Positions 24,655 through 37,900 of a stretch of 64,000 bases of DNA are shown here, piece by piece. Source of the stretch: Tetrahymena elliotti 4EA. Its lineage: Eukaryota; Ciliophora; Oligohymenophorea; Hymenostomatida; Tetrahymenidae. The stretch lies in contig JH720312.1 in NCBI GenBank assembly GCA_000231825.2, positions 898,236 through 962,235 of the forward strand. Direction: 5' to 3'. Both the position numbers and the translations under genes were made by a program. The number at the start of each line of letters is the position of its first letter. Position 1 is the first letter of the stretch. The notes beneath the pieces are model-generated. The model made no database searches. It saw only the letters and a list, made by a program, of their open reading frames with translations, and was not told the DNA's origin.

Positions 24655-27600
24655 ATGACTGATATGGAGGTATTCAATTTCAAAGCAGGGATGTAAAACG
24701 AAGATTTCTAAATGCAAAATGAGGAAGAGCACAATTCTCCGAAAGTAAAAAAGATTAGAAAGCTAGTTAGAAAGAGTAAAAAGTAAAATTCTTCTGAAGA
24801 AGACAACAATATATTCTAAGAAGATGAATCTGATATGAAAAAAGATAATTTAAACTCTGATTTAACTGATATTGATAATAATTTATTTGAAAATAAATTG
24901 CTTATATAAGGAGATGAGAATGATAAATAAACCACTTATAAATCTAAGCTTGATGAATTAGCAGAATAAATTGCATAAATGGATGCTGAAAAGCAGCAAA
25001 AAAAATCAAGAAAATCAAATAAAAAGAAAAATTTTAGTGATGATAATGAATACTAGTATTTCGATGATGATGAAGAGAAAAAAATGGCAGAAAAACAAGA
25101 AAAAAAGAAGTAAAAAAAGTAAAAAGAGAAAATAGAATTAGAAAAAAATGAAGATATGATTAAGAGATTAGCAGATAAATTTAATGATGAAGAAGAAGAT
25201 AATTAGTAAAATTAAAAAGATGATGATAATGATGAAGATTATGAGGATGGTGCTGATCAAAATAAGAAAAAGAAGAAAGGGAATAAAGCAGCAGGTACTT
25301 CTAAGTCAAATCAAAGCGCAGCAATAATTAAAACAAATAATAAGCTTTTTAAAGAAATTAATACTTTGGAGTCTACAAACTTGGACAATATTGAAGAATA
25401 GCCTGTTGAAGAGGAGTATTTGCTTGAAGAATCTATCAAATTTGAAAGACAAAATAATAAAAACTAAAAGAATTTGTTAGGATTTTTGAAATAATCAATG
25501 ATTTATAAAAAGTAGAGAGGTATTGATTATGAAAGTTCTTAGAATATGATCAAGGTAAAATAAATAATCTTTTTTTGTTTTCTATTGATTTATTTTTTTA
25601 TTTTTCAAATATGGTTTTTATATTAATTAGGATTCTAATTTTTTAGAGAGATCTTAATCTGTTAATGCATCTAAGTAAATACCTTAGAGTTAGGAAGAAT
25701 AAAAAGAATAGGCTGAACAATCTTAGAATATGCAAATTCTTTCATAAAAAAGTTAAAATGAAATACCAGAAATTTAGTTAAAGTCTGGTGTTTCAGCAAT
25801 CACAAGTAATGAAGACAGTTAGAAATTTGTTGATTTTTCTAATCTTTAAAGATAAATCTCTTCGACTTCTATAGCACCAAATTCTTAGGATAAAAAACTA
25901 TAACTCCTTAAGTAGAGTTCATAGAAAATTACTAAATTACTTTCTTTCTCTTAGTCTTAAAATTAAAGTCAGCCTTTTAAATCTAGCTAATAAAGTTAAG
26001 ATGATGATTTAGAGCTAGAATTGTAAGTACCTACAATCGATCATTCTTAAAAACATTAATAATTAATTAATAATACTTTATTCTTCAATAAAATTATAAG
26101 AACCAACAATCAAAATTTATTATTAAAGCAACAATCTTCCATTAATTCAACCAATAGTAATAGTCAAGCTCTTGGATAATTTGGTAGCCAATCAAGTACT
26201 GTAGAAAAAACTAAGCTACTCTCAAGAAATGAGTTTTTGAAATAAAGTCAAAAAAGATTAACTGAAAGAAAATCTCAAAATATTGATTTTAAGGCTGTTC
26301 AAAATACTTTCAAACAAACAACATTTGATCACTTAATAGAATCAAATGATAAAAAGCAAAAGAAAAACTAAAGTTAATAGAACTAAGAGAAAGAAGATGG
26401 AGAAAAACGCAAAGTTGAAAATATATAAAATGAGAATGGTGACAATGATAATGATAGCCAAAATACAGAGAATGATAGCGACTTTGATCCTAATTAAAAT
26501 TCAGATGAAAGTGATGTAGAATAAGAAAAAGAAGATGATAAGGTTGATGAATAAGAAGGTGATAAATAAAGATAATTGATTGAAGCTGAGATTTAATATA
26601 GAAAATTGTTAGCTTTGGAAGAGGGTATTGATGAAAAAGAATTTGAAAGACAGCTTCGTTAAGAGTATGGACTAGAAACACAAAAAGAAGAAAGTGAAGA
26701 GGAAGAAGAGAATTAAGAAAATGAAGATGTTGAGGAGAAGACTAGTGATAAAGATAAATTAGAAGAAGAGAATGCTGATGAATAACCCTAAAACATAGAT
26801 GATTAGTTAGTAGGTTTTGAAGAAGATGGGGATGTGCAAAACTTAAATAAAGCAAAATAAGACACAGATAATGAGATAAAACCTATGAGACGTTTAAAAA
26901 ATATTGCAGCAGAAATATTGAAAAAGTAATAGGAGAAAAAAGAAAAAGAGAGAATACGTTAACAAAAAGAAGAGAGGAGAAAATAATTACTCAATAATCC
27001 TATTATGAAAAAAATTATGAATGAAATGATAGATGATGAGGCTGAGCTTGGTTCAGATAATGAAGAAAATGATGACAAAGTCAAGCAGGTTGGAGATGAA
27101 GATGAATACAAAGAAGCAGGTTTGAGTAAAGAGGAAGATTTAGATGCAGAATTAAAAGAATTGATTAACAACGTTGTCGAGTTTAATGAAGAAAACGAAT
27201 AGCTTGCTACAAGCAAATTTATCAGAGATTTGGCAAGAAGAGATAAGGAGGAAATCAAAAAAATTATTGAAGGTGCTTACAAAGGCACTCGTGCTAAAAG
27301 AAGAAATTTAAGTGATTTACTTGTTGAGGAAGGAGATACTTCAGAGTCTAAAAAGTTAAAAAGAATTTAGGATGCAATCAGAACTCTACAAGAGCAAACA
27401 GGAGAGAACTAGTATTCTGATGATGACGAAGAGAATGAATCCGAAGGAGAGTTTGATCCTGTAACTGGAAACTAAAAAAATAAATCTAAGAATAAAAAAG
27501 ATCACTAGAATGAAAAAGAGCAAATTTAAATTAGAGAAGCAAATTTACTTCTCAAAAAGGAGTACTAAAAAGTAAATGAAAAGAATAAATTTGATGAGAA

Positions 27601-28273
27601 ATAATTAGTTGATTCTTCTATTTTAGATTTAATATCAAATAAATAATAAGCTAATAATGGCTTAAATATCTAAGCATCTGCATCTAACAATATCTCTAAT
27701 TCGAAAAAAATTGTGCCTACAAAAATATCAGAAAAAGTAGGAGTATTAAAAGGTAATCTTTCCTTTGGATCAGGATTACCAAGTCTTGCTTAGTAGCTAG
27801 TAAATTAGCAGCAATCAAATTCATAAAATATACAAGGATTAGGCAATTTAAGAGGAACAAATATTAAAAATTCCATATTACATGTTAAAAATAATAAAAA
27901 TAGATTCTCTTAGTTTAATGATAGTTTTAATAAAGACTCTTTAATTAATGAGTTTGGTGAATCTGCCCTTACTAAGGCTTTCCAAAATTATGCTGATCAC
28001 TCACAAAGTATTTTCTACTCCAAGCAAAATAATGAAGATTCAAACTCAAGACCAATTGATAAAGGAAATAATAATAAATTAAATAAAAAGAGCTCCTCTA
28101 ACTAAAGCAATATAAGCTAAGGATCTTCTTCATAAAACTTTAAAAACATGTCATCAATTAATAAACTATTCAAATCTAACTCGATTTCTGCTCCATAAGC
28201 TGCCTCTAGTAACTCATTTGTTACATTTGCTAAAAAGAAATTCTCCACTACAAGCAATGATTCCAAAAATTGA
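24655..28273 (+). CDS. Claspin/Mrc1-like replication-fork protein, 1180 aa
   Basis: Two exons, 24655-25554 and 25631-28273, with a 76-nt intron; no internal TGA. The protein is highly acidic and Lys/Glu/Gln-rich and probably mostly disordered. The diagnostic part lies near residues 760-930. There KKIMNEMIDDEAELGSDNEE resembles the Claspin/Mrc1 signature FVxDEAELSGSD, followed by long charged helices (KFIRDLARRDKEEIKKIIEG, KRRNLSDLLVEEGD). Claspin/Mrc1 proteins travel with the replisome, link polymerase to helicase and mediate checkpoint kinase activation. Several Ser-Gln dipeptides, potential ATM/ATR sites, occur when TAA/TAG are read as Gln. The assignment rests on one motif plus overall acidic character and length, so another acidic chromatin protein remains possible. 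Confidence 0.58.
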
Positions 28274-29169
28274 CTACTATTCAACTAAAATCTACTAAAA
28301 ATGTCAAACTTGATTACTTAAAATTATATTCTTAGAAATTATTATATACATTTTCTTCATTCATATCTTTTGTAAAATATTATTTTTATCAAGATTTCTT
28401 TTAAAATTACTTTTTTTTCATTTATTCAAACTAAAAATTTGATAAAATGAACTTAAATCTCATCAAACTAATTCCTTGTAAAGGGAGGGAGTACATTAAA
28501 TTTTTTTTAAGTTAATATTTTTTTTTAGATATGAAAGTTTAAATAAAATCTTTTAAGATTGAATAAAAATTGTTTAGCTTCATTTAAATTATATTTATTT
28601 TTAAATATAAATATTAGATATTATTATATTTGAATATAATTTTGATTCTTCTTATTAATTAATTTTAACACAAAAGTATCTTTGGAAGTAAAACTAAATT
28701 GAGAAGAGTAATACATAATATTTCAATAAATTCAATACTTAGGTAGTAAATAAATTTTATCAGATTTCAAAAAATCTTTTAAGGGCTTGATAAAAAGAAA
28801 GAATGTGATGATTAATAAATCCATATTGAAAAGATAATAAAATTGATCTAAAATAAGAGAGAATATTCCATGTTTTCTTAATTTAATCTAAAATAAATTA
28901 AAGGCAACTAACTCAAAAATAAGGAGGATATTTTTGATTATTAAATTGTAAAGAGATAAATAAATCAACAAATTTGCTTAACATCAATAAATACTATTTC
29001 AACATTTTTATAAGTAAAAATTGAATGATAGCAATAAATAGAACTAAGTTATTTAATTTTAAGCAATAAGCATTTATAAACCATACTTAAAAAACCTATA
29101 AATAATTTACTATTTGCTTTTAAAACTTTATTACTTATTTATTTATATTTATACTAATAAAAAAACAGA
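28274..29169. other. Convergent intergenic region
   Basis: This lies between the 3' ends of the Claspin-like gene (+) and the H-protein gene (-), so it should contain both polyadenylation regions. It is AT-rich, with a small purine-rich run (aaagggagggagta) near 28480. No gene is supported. Confidence 0.45.
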
Positions 29170-29890
29170 TCAATGAGATCCAGACTTTAAGTCTTCAAGG
29201 AATCTTTCATATTGCTTTTCAGTGAAAAGATCTCTAATTTATGCTTCATTGGTAATCTTAAGTTTTAAGAACCAGTTTAAGTTAGGGTCTTGGTTAACTA
29301 AGGCAGGATCTTCATTAACTATTTCATTGATCTTTTTTTATAAGATAAAATATTATTTTTTGTGGCAAATGTATGAAAAATTAGCTAATTATAATTAAAT
29401 CTTAAGTAATTAATTACTTATTCGATTTCACCATCAACAGGAGCATAGACATCAGCAGCTACTTTAACTGATTCAATAGAACCAATAGATTCACCAACTT
29501 TAAATTTAGTACCAACATCGGGGAATTCAATATGAACGATATCACCTAATTCTTAGGCAGCATAAGCAGTAATACCAATAGTACCAGTCTATTATAAAAT
29601 ACAAAAAAATTAACTTAGGGTTTGTGTTTAAAATTAGAATTACTTTAGCTTCCTCATCAAAATCAATCCATTCGTGTTCTTTAGTGAATTTTCTGACAAC
29701 TTTTTTATTTGATAAATAGATTAGATATAAATGAAAAATGTTTATCAATTATAATTCGAGATGAAACATTAAGCAATTAATGCAAGTAGATATATATTTA
29801 AGTACCTGCAAAGTTCATTGAGAATTTATTTTAAAGAGCCTTGAAGTTTCTGAAGGCACAAACTTATGACTTGACTAATCTGCTAAGCAT
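29170..29890 (-). CDS. gcvH: Glycine cleavage system H protein, mitochondrial, 157 aa
   Basis: Four exons on the minus strand: 29806-29890, 29644-29699, 29418-29588 and 29170-29331, with introns of 106, 55 and 86 nt. The start at 29890 gives a basic, Arg/Ser-rich presequence ([20 protein letters not shown]) typical of mitochondrial import. The mature part starts at [10 protein letters not shown], the standard H-protein opening. The lipoyl-lysine is in [12 protein letters not shown] (about Lys89), and the C-terminus ends [12 protein letters not shown] after NEDPALVN. H protein shuttles the methylamine intermediate of glycine between the P, T and L proteins in the matrix. Length and motif spacing match the family and all splice phases agree; this is one of the most secure calls in the window. 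Confidence 0.93.
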
Positions 29891-30591
29891 TTTTTTATAT
29901 GTACTTGGTTCTTTTTGTTAATAATTTTTTTATATGATTGAATATTTTTAGAGGTTTTAATTAAATAATTTGAAAAGATATCCTACATAATACAAAGAGT
30001 ACTTAATATAAATTTATTCCCAAATGTACGCTAATATGAATTATTTTGCTATTAAAAATGACATATTTTATAGAATCTGTTTGTTAATTAGATATCAAAC
30101 AAACATGATAAAAAACCATATCTATCACACAATAAAAATAAATTTAGAATAATAAAAGAAATTCTTAAGCAAGTAAATACTTCATTAAATTTCAAAAAAA
30201 ATTAATCAAATAAATTCATTTTATTATTGTTGTAAACATTTTCATTTTTTCAAAATCGATTATCACTCATAAATAACTAAAGAGTATTAATATTTAATTA
30301 ATTTCATCAAAAAATGATAAAATGTATGAAAATTTTTAACTTAAAGCTCTGTATATAATGTTAAATATCTCTAATTTGATATTAAAATCGTTTAGGAGAG
30401 GTATTTATTTTATGTTATATACTTAGACTTGACAAATATAAAAGTGGTGAACTTAGGCATAATATTCTCTAAATAAAATGATTAGATTTTTTTAAAGTGA
30501 AAAATAATTTAATTTTTACAATTTTATTTACATTTATTTGAAAACATAAAATACAGAGTTAAATATTATTTTTTTAAGAATATTGGTTTTT
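29891..30591. other. Intergenic
   Basis: This AT-rich spacer holds the presumed promoter of the H-protein gene and the 3' flank of the glucokinase gene. No coding frame or structured element is visible. Confidence 0.45.
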
Positions 30592-32339
30592 TCATTGCTT
30601 AGAAATGGATTTATGGTAAACAAGACCTGTAGAAGAGATATTATCTCCTAAGCCACATGTCTTTTATGGATGAATAACCTAAATGCTAGGAGCAACACAG
30701 CATTCAATAGATTTATGAGGATTCCAACATTAAACTGGTTCTTAAGGATTAAATTCTACAGTTTTTTTATCTGAATCACTCTAGATTATGTTAAAATTAT
30801 CATCGAAAAATGGAAGAATAATTTGGTCAGGAATTGAAATTTTTAACTTTTGAGGTTCAAATTCAAAGAAGTTTCTATCTTTATTTTCGCTTTCTTATAA
30901 AGCTATAGTTATTGATTTTACCAATGAGAGTCTGCTAGATTCCCATTCATTTACATTACTGCAGATCATTTGTAGATTTATAGTATGATAATGAACACGA
31001 TTAATCTTGAATTTGTACTTATGAAAAAGACTAACTAATTTCAACACATCATTCAATGCTTAATTTAACTCGAATTCAGAGGAAACAGCTTCAATGAAAT
31101 GTTAGTTTTCTAAATATTGTATGAGATTTTTGAGTTCCTTTTTGTTAAAAATAAAACCTAAGTTGAATTCAAAGAAAATAAAATCTCTAAATTTTAGATT
31201 TTAAAATTTTATTATTTATAAGAAATAAAGGTAAAATAAAAGACACCTTATTTTTGATAGGCTTAAACTTTTTAATTTTTAAAACAAAAAGATTTTTTTA
31301 CTTATTCATTAAGACCAATAGAATCTGTTTGAAGAAGGGGATGTTTTATCAGTTCTGAAAGCAAATGATCGTCAGTAAAAGTACCCATTTCCATGTGAAT
31401 TTTAGGGCCATACATTCTTATTTCAAGCAATTCTTTACCTAGCTTTTTCATCAAGTAAGAAATTTCTGTGGCATTTCTGTGATTGAGAAGTTAAAATCCT
31501 CCTAGACCAAGGATATCTAAACTAAGATTTGGAGTTTTTCTTATATAGTCATGAAGTCTATCCATGTAGGAAAGCTGAGAATTTTCAATGTCATGATTGA
31601 GATACATTCTGTTAGAACGAGGAGTTGCTTTATTACCCCAACTTTAGTCTTTATAATAATCTAATACTAAATGAACATCTCTTATTTCAGAGAGTTCCTC
31701 AACTAATATTGCCTTTTCCTAAAAAATTTCTTTGTAAAACTTTTTATTCATAGCATGGCCTAAAATCACATTTGTTCCTTCTTTAAATGCACGTGCTGCC
31801 ATAGTAGATGCATTTCCTCCTAAACCATCTTTCTTCTAAATTCTTTTAGATATTTCTACAATTTCATCAAAAAGCTCTTTGTTTTAAACAAACAATTCAC
31901 TTCCTGCTCCTTTTTCAAAGTAGTAGGAAAATGTTTCACCAATTTCCTATTTATTTAACAAATTATCATGAAAATTAGGTTACTAAAATTCATCAAAGCC
32001 TAATTATTTCATTAATTCGAGGGCATCTACATAAATATCTAAATCTGCTACATATCCAAAAGCTAAATTTTAATTTTTGCTGACCTTATTATATGATTCA
32101 TTTGTTTTTCCGAACTCATTTACTAATATTTATTTGTATGCATTTATTAATTTAGAAATATTTTCAAGTTGATTTGCTCTGCTTTAGCTTGAGGAGACTG
32201 CTTCTTAAATCAAATTGGGAATTGAATCATTAAATTTTTAGACTAAATCATCTTAATACTACTCAATTAAAGATGAGGTAACAAGAATGATAATTGAGAC
32301 TAGGATAAGCTATAAAACGTTCCAACTAAAACTTATCAT
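30592..32339 (-). CDS. ADPGK: ADP-dependent glucokinase (ADPGK), 527 aa
   Basis: Two exons, 31302-32339 and 30592-31137, with a 164-nt intron whose splice restores LNEQ|ELKNL, matching the conserved NEQEL of ADPGK. The N-terminus (MISFSWNVLQLILVSIIILV) is a hydrophobic signal or anchor, as in the ER-linked animal enzyme. Family signatures in order: GLGGNASTMAARAF (nucleotide and sugar binding), LDILGLGGFQLLNH, HMEMGTFTD, DSIGLNEQ, and near the C-terminus CGLGDNISSTGLVYH. The last contains the catalytic base Asp (about Asp511) in the ribokinase-fold GLGD/GAGD motif. The reaction is ADP + glucose to AMP + glucose 6-phosphate. Length agrees with animal ADPGK (about 497 aa). All key motifs are intact, so activity is expected. 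Confidence 0.9.
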
Positions 32340-33464
32340 TTTATCTATTTTGAATTAGATATATATGAAATTGAATAATTTAATTTTCTCTTCAATTAAT
32401 TAAATTTGCAAATATTGTTTCTCTACTTAAGCAAATCAATACATGAATGTATTATCGAGCTTACTATCACTCTATATAAGACATCAATTTTAACTTGATA
32501 TCTAATAATAGATTTTAAATAAAAAAAGAAAAAGAAAAATGGAGTTTTAGAGAGTTCCTGTTCATTTTTGAATAAGTTTATCTATTTACAGAAAATTATT
32601 TTTCAATCTATTTTTATTTTTTAAAATAGAAAATAATATATTTTTTTTCAAAATTTCCCTATAATCATCCAACAAAAATCAAGTTATTTGTTTATGTAAT
32701 TTTTAAAACATATCTAGAAAATATAATAATGAAATTGAAGATAACCTAATTAAATTTTCCAGAAATATTCATATTAATTTTACCAAAATTCTTTTATGAG
32801 AAGTGAATTGCTCACAAATCATTAAAAATAATAGTATTTTAATCTTGAAATAAAAATTTTAGTAAAATTTTAATTATTGAAAGTAATTTCTTAACCTATT
32901 CTATAAAGAATTTTTGATAAAAATAGATGATAGTAGAACTATTTTAATCAATTACATAATTTATTTTATGTAATTTTATTTAGAGGAAAATTCTAAAATT
33001 TTATTTTTAACTATTGTTTTAATGAGCTATTTTGGTGAAATAATCTCTTTTTTAGCTATCATATCTACAGTTCTCTTCAAATTGTGATAGCTTAAAATCT
33101 TAAAAGCCCATACCTTGTCTGTTATATTACGAGCTAGATGGTTACTAAAGTATTAGATTAATTGATGCCATAAACCACCTTGGTTATACTTTTTGAAGAA
33201 TCAAGTTATTGCATTTATATCTAATATATTTTATTTTATAATATTTTCTAATAAAATTAACAAAAAAGTTGTTTTTAGAATAAATTTAAATAGTTTTGAT
33301 TCTAATAAAAGGCTTAGTTTTTACTATTTAATTTTTAATCTAAATAAAGTAACATTCTCTCATTTATTTATTCAACTGCTCTTAATTTTGATTAAAAATC
33401 ACTTTCTATTTTATTTAATAGTAACAAAAAAAATATTTGTTTGAATTTAGAGCTTTGAAATTTA
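32340..33464. other. Divergent intergenic region with a coding-like island
   Basis: This region separates the divergent glucokinase and surface-protein genes. Most is AT-rich. On the minus strand, 33030-33195 is an island of higher GC with a frame reading YNQGGLWHQLIQYFSNHL, then KVWAFKILSYHNLKRTVDM. The frame starts just after a TGA without an ATG and trails into low-complexity sequence ending at 32776. It could be an orphan exon or a decayed gene piece; see findings. Confidence 0.45.
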
Positions 33465-33974
33465 ATGAAACTATAATTACAAATTATCATAATAGCTACA
33501 ATTATTATTATTTCAGTATACGCCTAGTCAGGTGGAGGTAATTAGTAAGTAGCAAGCTGGAACTATTGTATAAATTAATAAATAACTCCTTGTCCTGATG
33601 TTTGTATATAATCTGGATATACCAGTAATTAAAATACTACATTATGTTTTCCTCCATACTTTTCTTTCTGCAATGGTATAACAGATGCATGCAACAGCAA
33701 TTCACCAAATTATCTAAAGGGATGTTTAGATTATGGTTTTTATAATGATACATCAACTAATACTTGCAAACCTCCTACTTGTATCGATGGAATTAATCCT
33801 TGTCCTACTACTACAACATATTGTTTTGATTAAAATTATACAAACATAAATGGGATTTGTGGGTGTCATACTCCTTAATTGGATTGGCTCGGGTAATGTA
33901 CTGATGCTACTTTTTCACTTAAGCTCTTTGGTTTCTTTAGTTTAATTGTCGTTTTAGCTTATCCATTTGTCTGA
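33465..33974 (+). CDS. Small Cys-rich secreted or GPI-anchored surface protein, 169 aa
   Basis: An intronless frame runs from ATG 33465 to TGA 33972-33974. The N-terminus is a clear signal peptide (MKLQLQIIIIATIIIISVYA, cleavage probably before QSGGG). The mature part is rich in Cys, Asn, Thr and Pro, with about 15 cysteines in spaced pairs (CPDVC, CKPPTC, NPCP, CGCH). It ends in a hydrophobic C-terminus (SLKLFGFFSLIVVLAYPFV) preceded by a small-residue stretch, which fits a GPI-anchor signal. Ciliate surface antigens (immobilisation-antigen-type proteins) share this plan, but no specific family repeat is recognised and this one is much shorter than classical i-antigens. Tyrosine- and threonine-rich loops suggest an exposed extracellular protein; its role is unknown. 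Confidence 0.7.
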
Positions 33975-34904
33975 AAGTTAATTTTTAATGTTGAAAATAT
34001 TCAGACTAGCACATTTATTGAATTATTGTCTATGAAGTGATTAAAAATACAAAAGTTAGCTAAAATAAAATGTATTTCTTTACTAGTTATATGAAAAATC
34101 TTCTTGTATTATTTCAAATCATTTTAAAAATAAATAATTCAATCCATTTTACATAAATTAATAAAAAAGCTATGATGAAATTTCAATCCCTGTTTTAATT
34201 TATTGTGTCTTGAATCTTTTAAGCAAAAATGTTAACAAAAATTAAAACTAATTTGATTGATATTTCAAAAATATTTTAAGTAAATTTTTGTTTAAATGCA
34301 AAATAATTATTTTTTTTATTAATCTTCAATAACAAATCTTTTCATTCAATAGTTGCTTTTCACAAAACTAAAAAATATAAATTTAATCTTAACAAAACAA
34401 ACAAATAGAATAACTTAGTAAAATTCAGCAGTAAGTTAATAACTTAAAAAGTGTTGATTATATTTTTTATATTTAGTTATTATTTAAAATATTTTACCAT
34501 TAAAAATAAATTAACATAAATTAATTTTCTTTGATATTTTTTTAATAAGAATTGAATATTAAAATATTTATTTTAAAAGAATATTAATCTCACTGAACAT
34601 TTTAAATGATTTATGTCATTTTTGTAGACCTTGAAAATAAAAATGATTTCTTTATTGAATAAAAGCTATGAAAAAATTCAAATATTTTATTTAATCATAA
34701 TTTTTCTCAATATTTTTATCAAAAAGTTAAACAAAATACACATTTTTAAATAATACTTGGGGAATGTTAAAAAATAATTTTTCGAGTAATCTTCTTATTA
34801 ATATTCTAAAAAAGATTTATTGTTTTGCTAAGTTTATAAAATAAAAAAATACTAACAAAAACTGGAAAAAATATTTAATTTACATATTTTAATTGAAATA
34901 TTTT
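33975..34904. other. Convergent intergenic region
   Basis: This AT-rich stretch lies between the 3' ends of the surface-protein gene (+) and the ankyrin-exonuclease gene (-). I see no frames, repeats or RNA-like segments. Confidence 0.5.
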
Positions 34905-37900
34905 TCATTTATTAATATTTTATTATTGTGCTTTTTTAGGGTTGCCTTAACGAATTATAAATAGCAGGCACTTTAGGTACATTTAGTTAAGCAAATTTAT
35001 ATTTAAAAGCATATCTTTCATGATGGGAAATAATCTTAGTAAAATAAATGAATCAACTCTGGCATAGTTCATCATTGGAGTTGGAAGGGGTCTTATTCTC
35101 CAATCAGAAACTTGATAAGATTTATCAAGTTCTACTCCCAAGTAGTCTTAAGATAGGTTTTTGAGAGAGTATGATTATTGTTTATTTTTGATAATCATTT
35201 CAGCAAACATGGTGTCGAAAAGATTTACTACATCTATATCAAAGTCATTTTTTAGCCATTTAATGTCGTTTTCACAGCCATGCAGAATTTTAATTTTGTT
35301 TTTATTTAAAAATAAGTCTTAATTTAATAAATTATTGATTTAATCTCTTAAAGCCATAGCATCTATCATAAAATCGATATTAACTGTTGATATTTATATT
35401 GTACAAACAAATCCTAAATTTTTATCTTTATTCTCAGTATAATATTCAAGATCTACACCAAAAATACTGTTTTTTTCAATTTCTTCGCTAAGAATACTTA
35501 CTTCTTGAGAATCCATTTTATTTATGAAATATAATTTTCTATTTGGATATAATTTTTCTATGTTTTAACTTTGTTCTAGATTATCTTCAACAATCTTTTA
35601 TTTATCTATAACACTTAAATCATCTTAAAAGTAATAATGATTCAAATATTAAAGATCTCCGCTCTTTTATTTTATTAGCTCTTACAATTTTTTGGCTTCT
35701 TCTTCTAATTCACCAATTAGAACATGCTATTTATTATTTCGAAATAAAAAAAAATAAATCTAAATAATTAATTTAAAGATTTGTATTTTACATCTGTCTC
35801 TCTGTGTGCAATCATTTCGAAGTTGTAACTTGGAATAGCATAATGATAAGAGGGCTCTTCATGGAGAAAGCTTCTAATAAAATTATCTATTATGAGATGA
35901 ATATCATTAGCCTTTGATAGTAAACATATATCTAAAGAGTTTAAATTCTATGAATTAACTGCATTAAAATATTTTCTTACAAAATCTTAGGTGTAAAATA
36001 TATTATTGTTCGTTAGGAAAATATTTTATGCAAAGGAGTATGAAGAATTAATATTTTTTTCTTTTATTGCTGTAATAAAATCAACAATTATCTTCATCCT
36101 TCTTTGTTCACATAAAATATGTAAAAAGTTATTTTGGCTTAAATTATCTGTGTAGTTGATCCAATCACTATTAAGTTGGAACAGAAGTTTGCTTAATAGC
36201 TCATCCGAAGCATTAACCCCTTTAGCTATAAAATTGTATATTTCTTATGACTCAAATATAATTTTTTAATTTTCTTTTTCCGTTGTTTTACAATTTAACT
36301 AAAATTTCTCCAGGAGCTAAAATGCTGTTTCGTATTTCTCACTATCAACTAAATTCTAAAACAAATGCTTAATATGAGAAGGATTTAATTTATCTAAGAC
36401 CATTTCTTAGACTCTGAGCATCAATTAAGGATTAGTGCAACAAGTTAAGAAAGATATAATACCATCAATATCTTAAATACGATCTTTCACATTTACTTTA
36501 CTGTTATAGATTTCAAATATTTTGAGTTACTCTTCATGAGTAATGTAATCACTATTTATTTTTTAAATAAAATTCACTACATTCACTGAATTATGTTGAA
36601 TTTCTAAATTTAAGAGAATCTCAAAACACTCATATTTTTAATTTATTGCTGCTATTTCACAAGGAGTGGTGTTTTTACTATCTCTCATCTCCCAATCACA
36701 ATTATATTCAAATATTAAAGCCTTTAAATTTTCTATATGTCCATACCTAGCTGCTAGAAAGAGAGGTGTTTCACCATAAAAATTTCTTATATTAATATTT
36801 GCTCCTCTACTTATTAATACTCTTAATGAGTCTCTAGCATCGCTTGAAGCAGCACTGAGCAGAGGCGTATTTCCTTCAAAATCTTAAAAGTCAATAGGAT
36901 GGCCTAATTTAAAATTAAATTAAAAATAATTTATCCTTATTATAAATTTACCATAATCATGTAGTATTTCTATTGATTAAGGAGAGTCTGGAAGCTTAAG
37001 GGTCCCTCTTCTCTTACCTTCTTTTCCACCTTCTATACCCCATGCTGCATTATGCATCCCAGTTCTTCCTTTAGAATCTTGCAGGGTGATATCAATTTCA
37101 GGCTTTGAAACAAGGAATTTAACAACCTCTACATGACCCAAATAGCAAGCTTTACTTAGAGCACAACGTTTGAGCTTAGATGGTTCATTTATATTTACCC
37201 CTTTCTCATATAAAAATTCAATAATAGGCATATTCCCCAAGAAACAAGCTAAGTAAAATGGAGTTCTATCTTAAAATTCCTTATGTTAATGATTGACTTT
37301 TTTTTCATCAATAAGAAATTTAACAATATCTAAATTTCCACTTGTAACTGCATAAAATATAGGAGTCTGCTATTCACTATCTAGTGATTCCCAATCACAT
37401 CCAAATTAATCTAAAAATCTACAAAGTTCAATATCTCCAAGCTCACAAGCAATATGAGCTGGTTTTTTATACATCTACTAATCTATACTTTCTATATCTG
37501 ATCCTTCTTCTATTAGACTTGTAATTAAGTCATACTATTTATTATAAACAGCTTCAATTAATTTTTTATCCAATCTTTTCTCTTTTTTTTATATTTCTAG
37601 TCGCTTTTAGTATTTGCTTGTAACAATGCTTGGGTCAAATTAATATTCAATTTCCTGCTTGTAAGTTGTCATAAAAATCTTATACCAATCTATGAGCTAC
37701 GGTAGTTCTTTTTTGGATTTCTTACCATCCTTGTAGAGCTTTGGCCTGATTTTGTTTTGATAATAAATTTATTTGTGATAAGGTAAAAGAGAATGCTAAA
37801 TAGAATTCATTTAAATCAATAAATTGTACCATATTCTACATTTTTGTAAAGACGAGAAGACAATTACATCTAAAAAAGAATATTCTGTGTTATCTAAAAA

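Noticed and set aside
26959..27258. 99-codon Ser/Leu-rich minus-strand frame
   Set aside because: Antisense shadow of the acidic Claspin-like coding region.
33193..33444. 83-codon plus-strand frame upstream of the surface protein
   Set aside because: Phe/Ile/Asn-rich chance frame in the promoter region; overlaps a more coding-like minus-strand island only at its edge.
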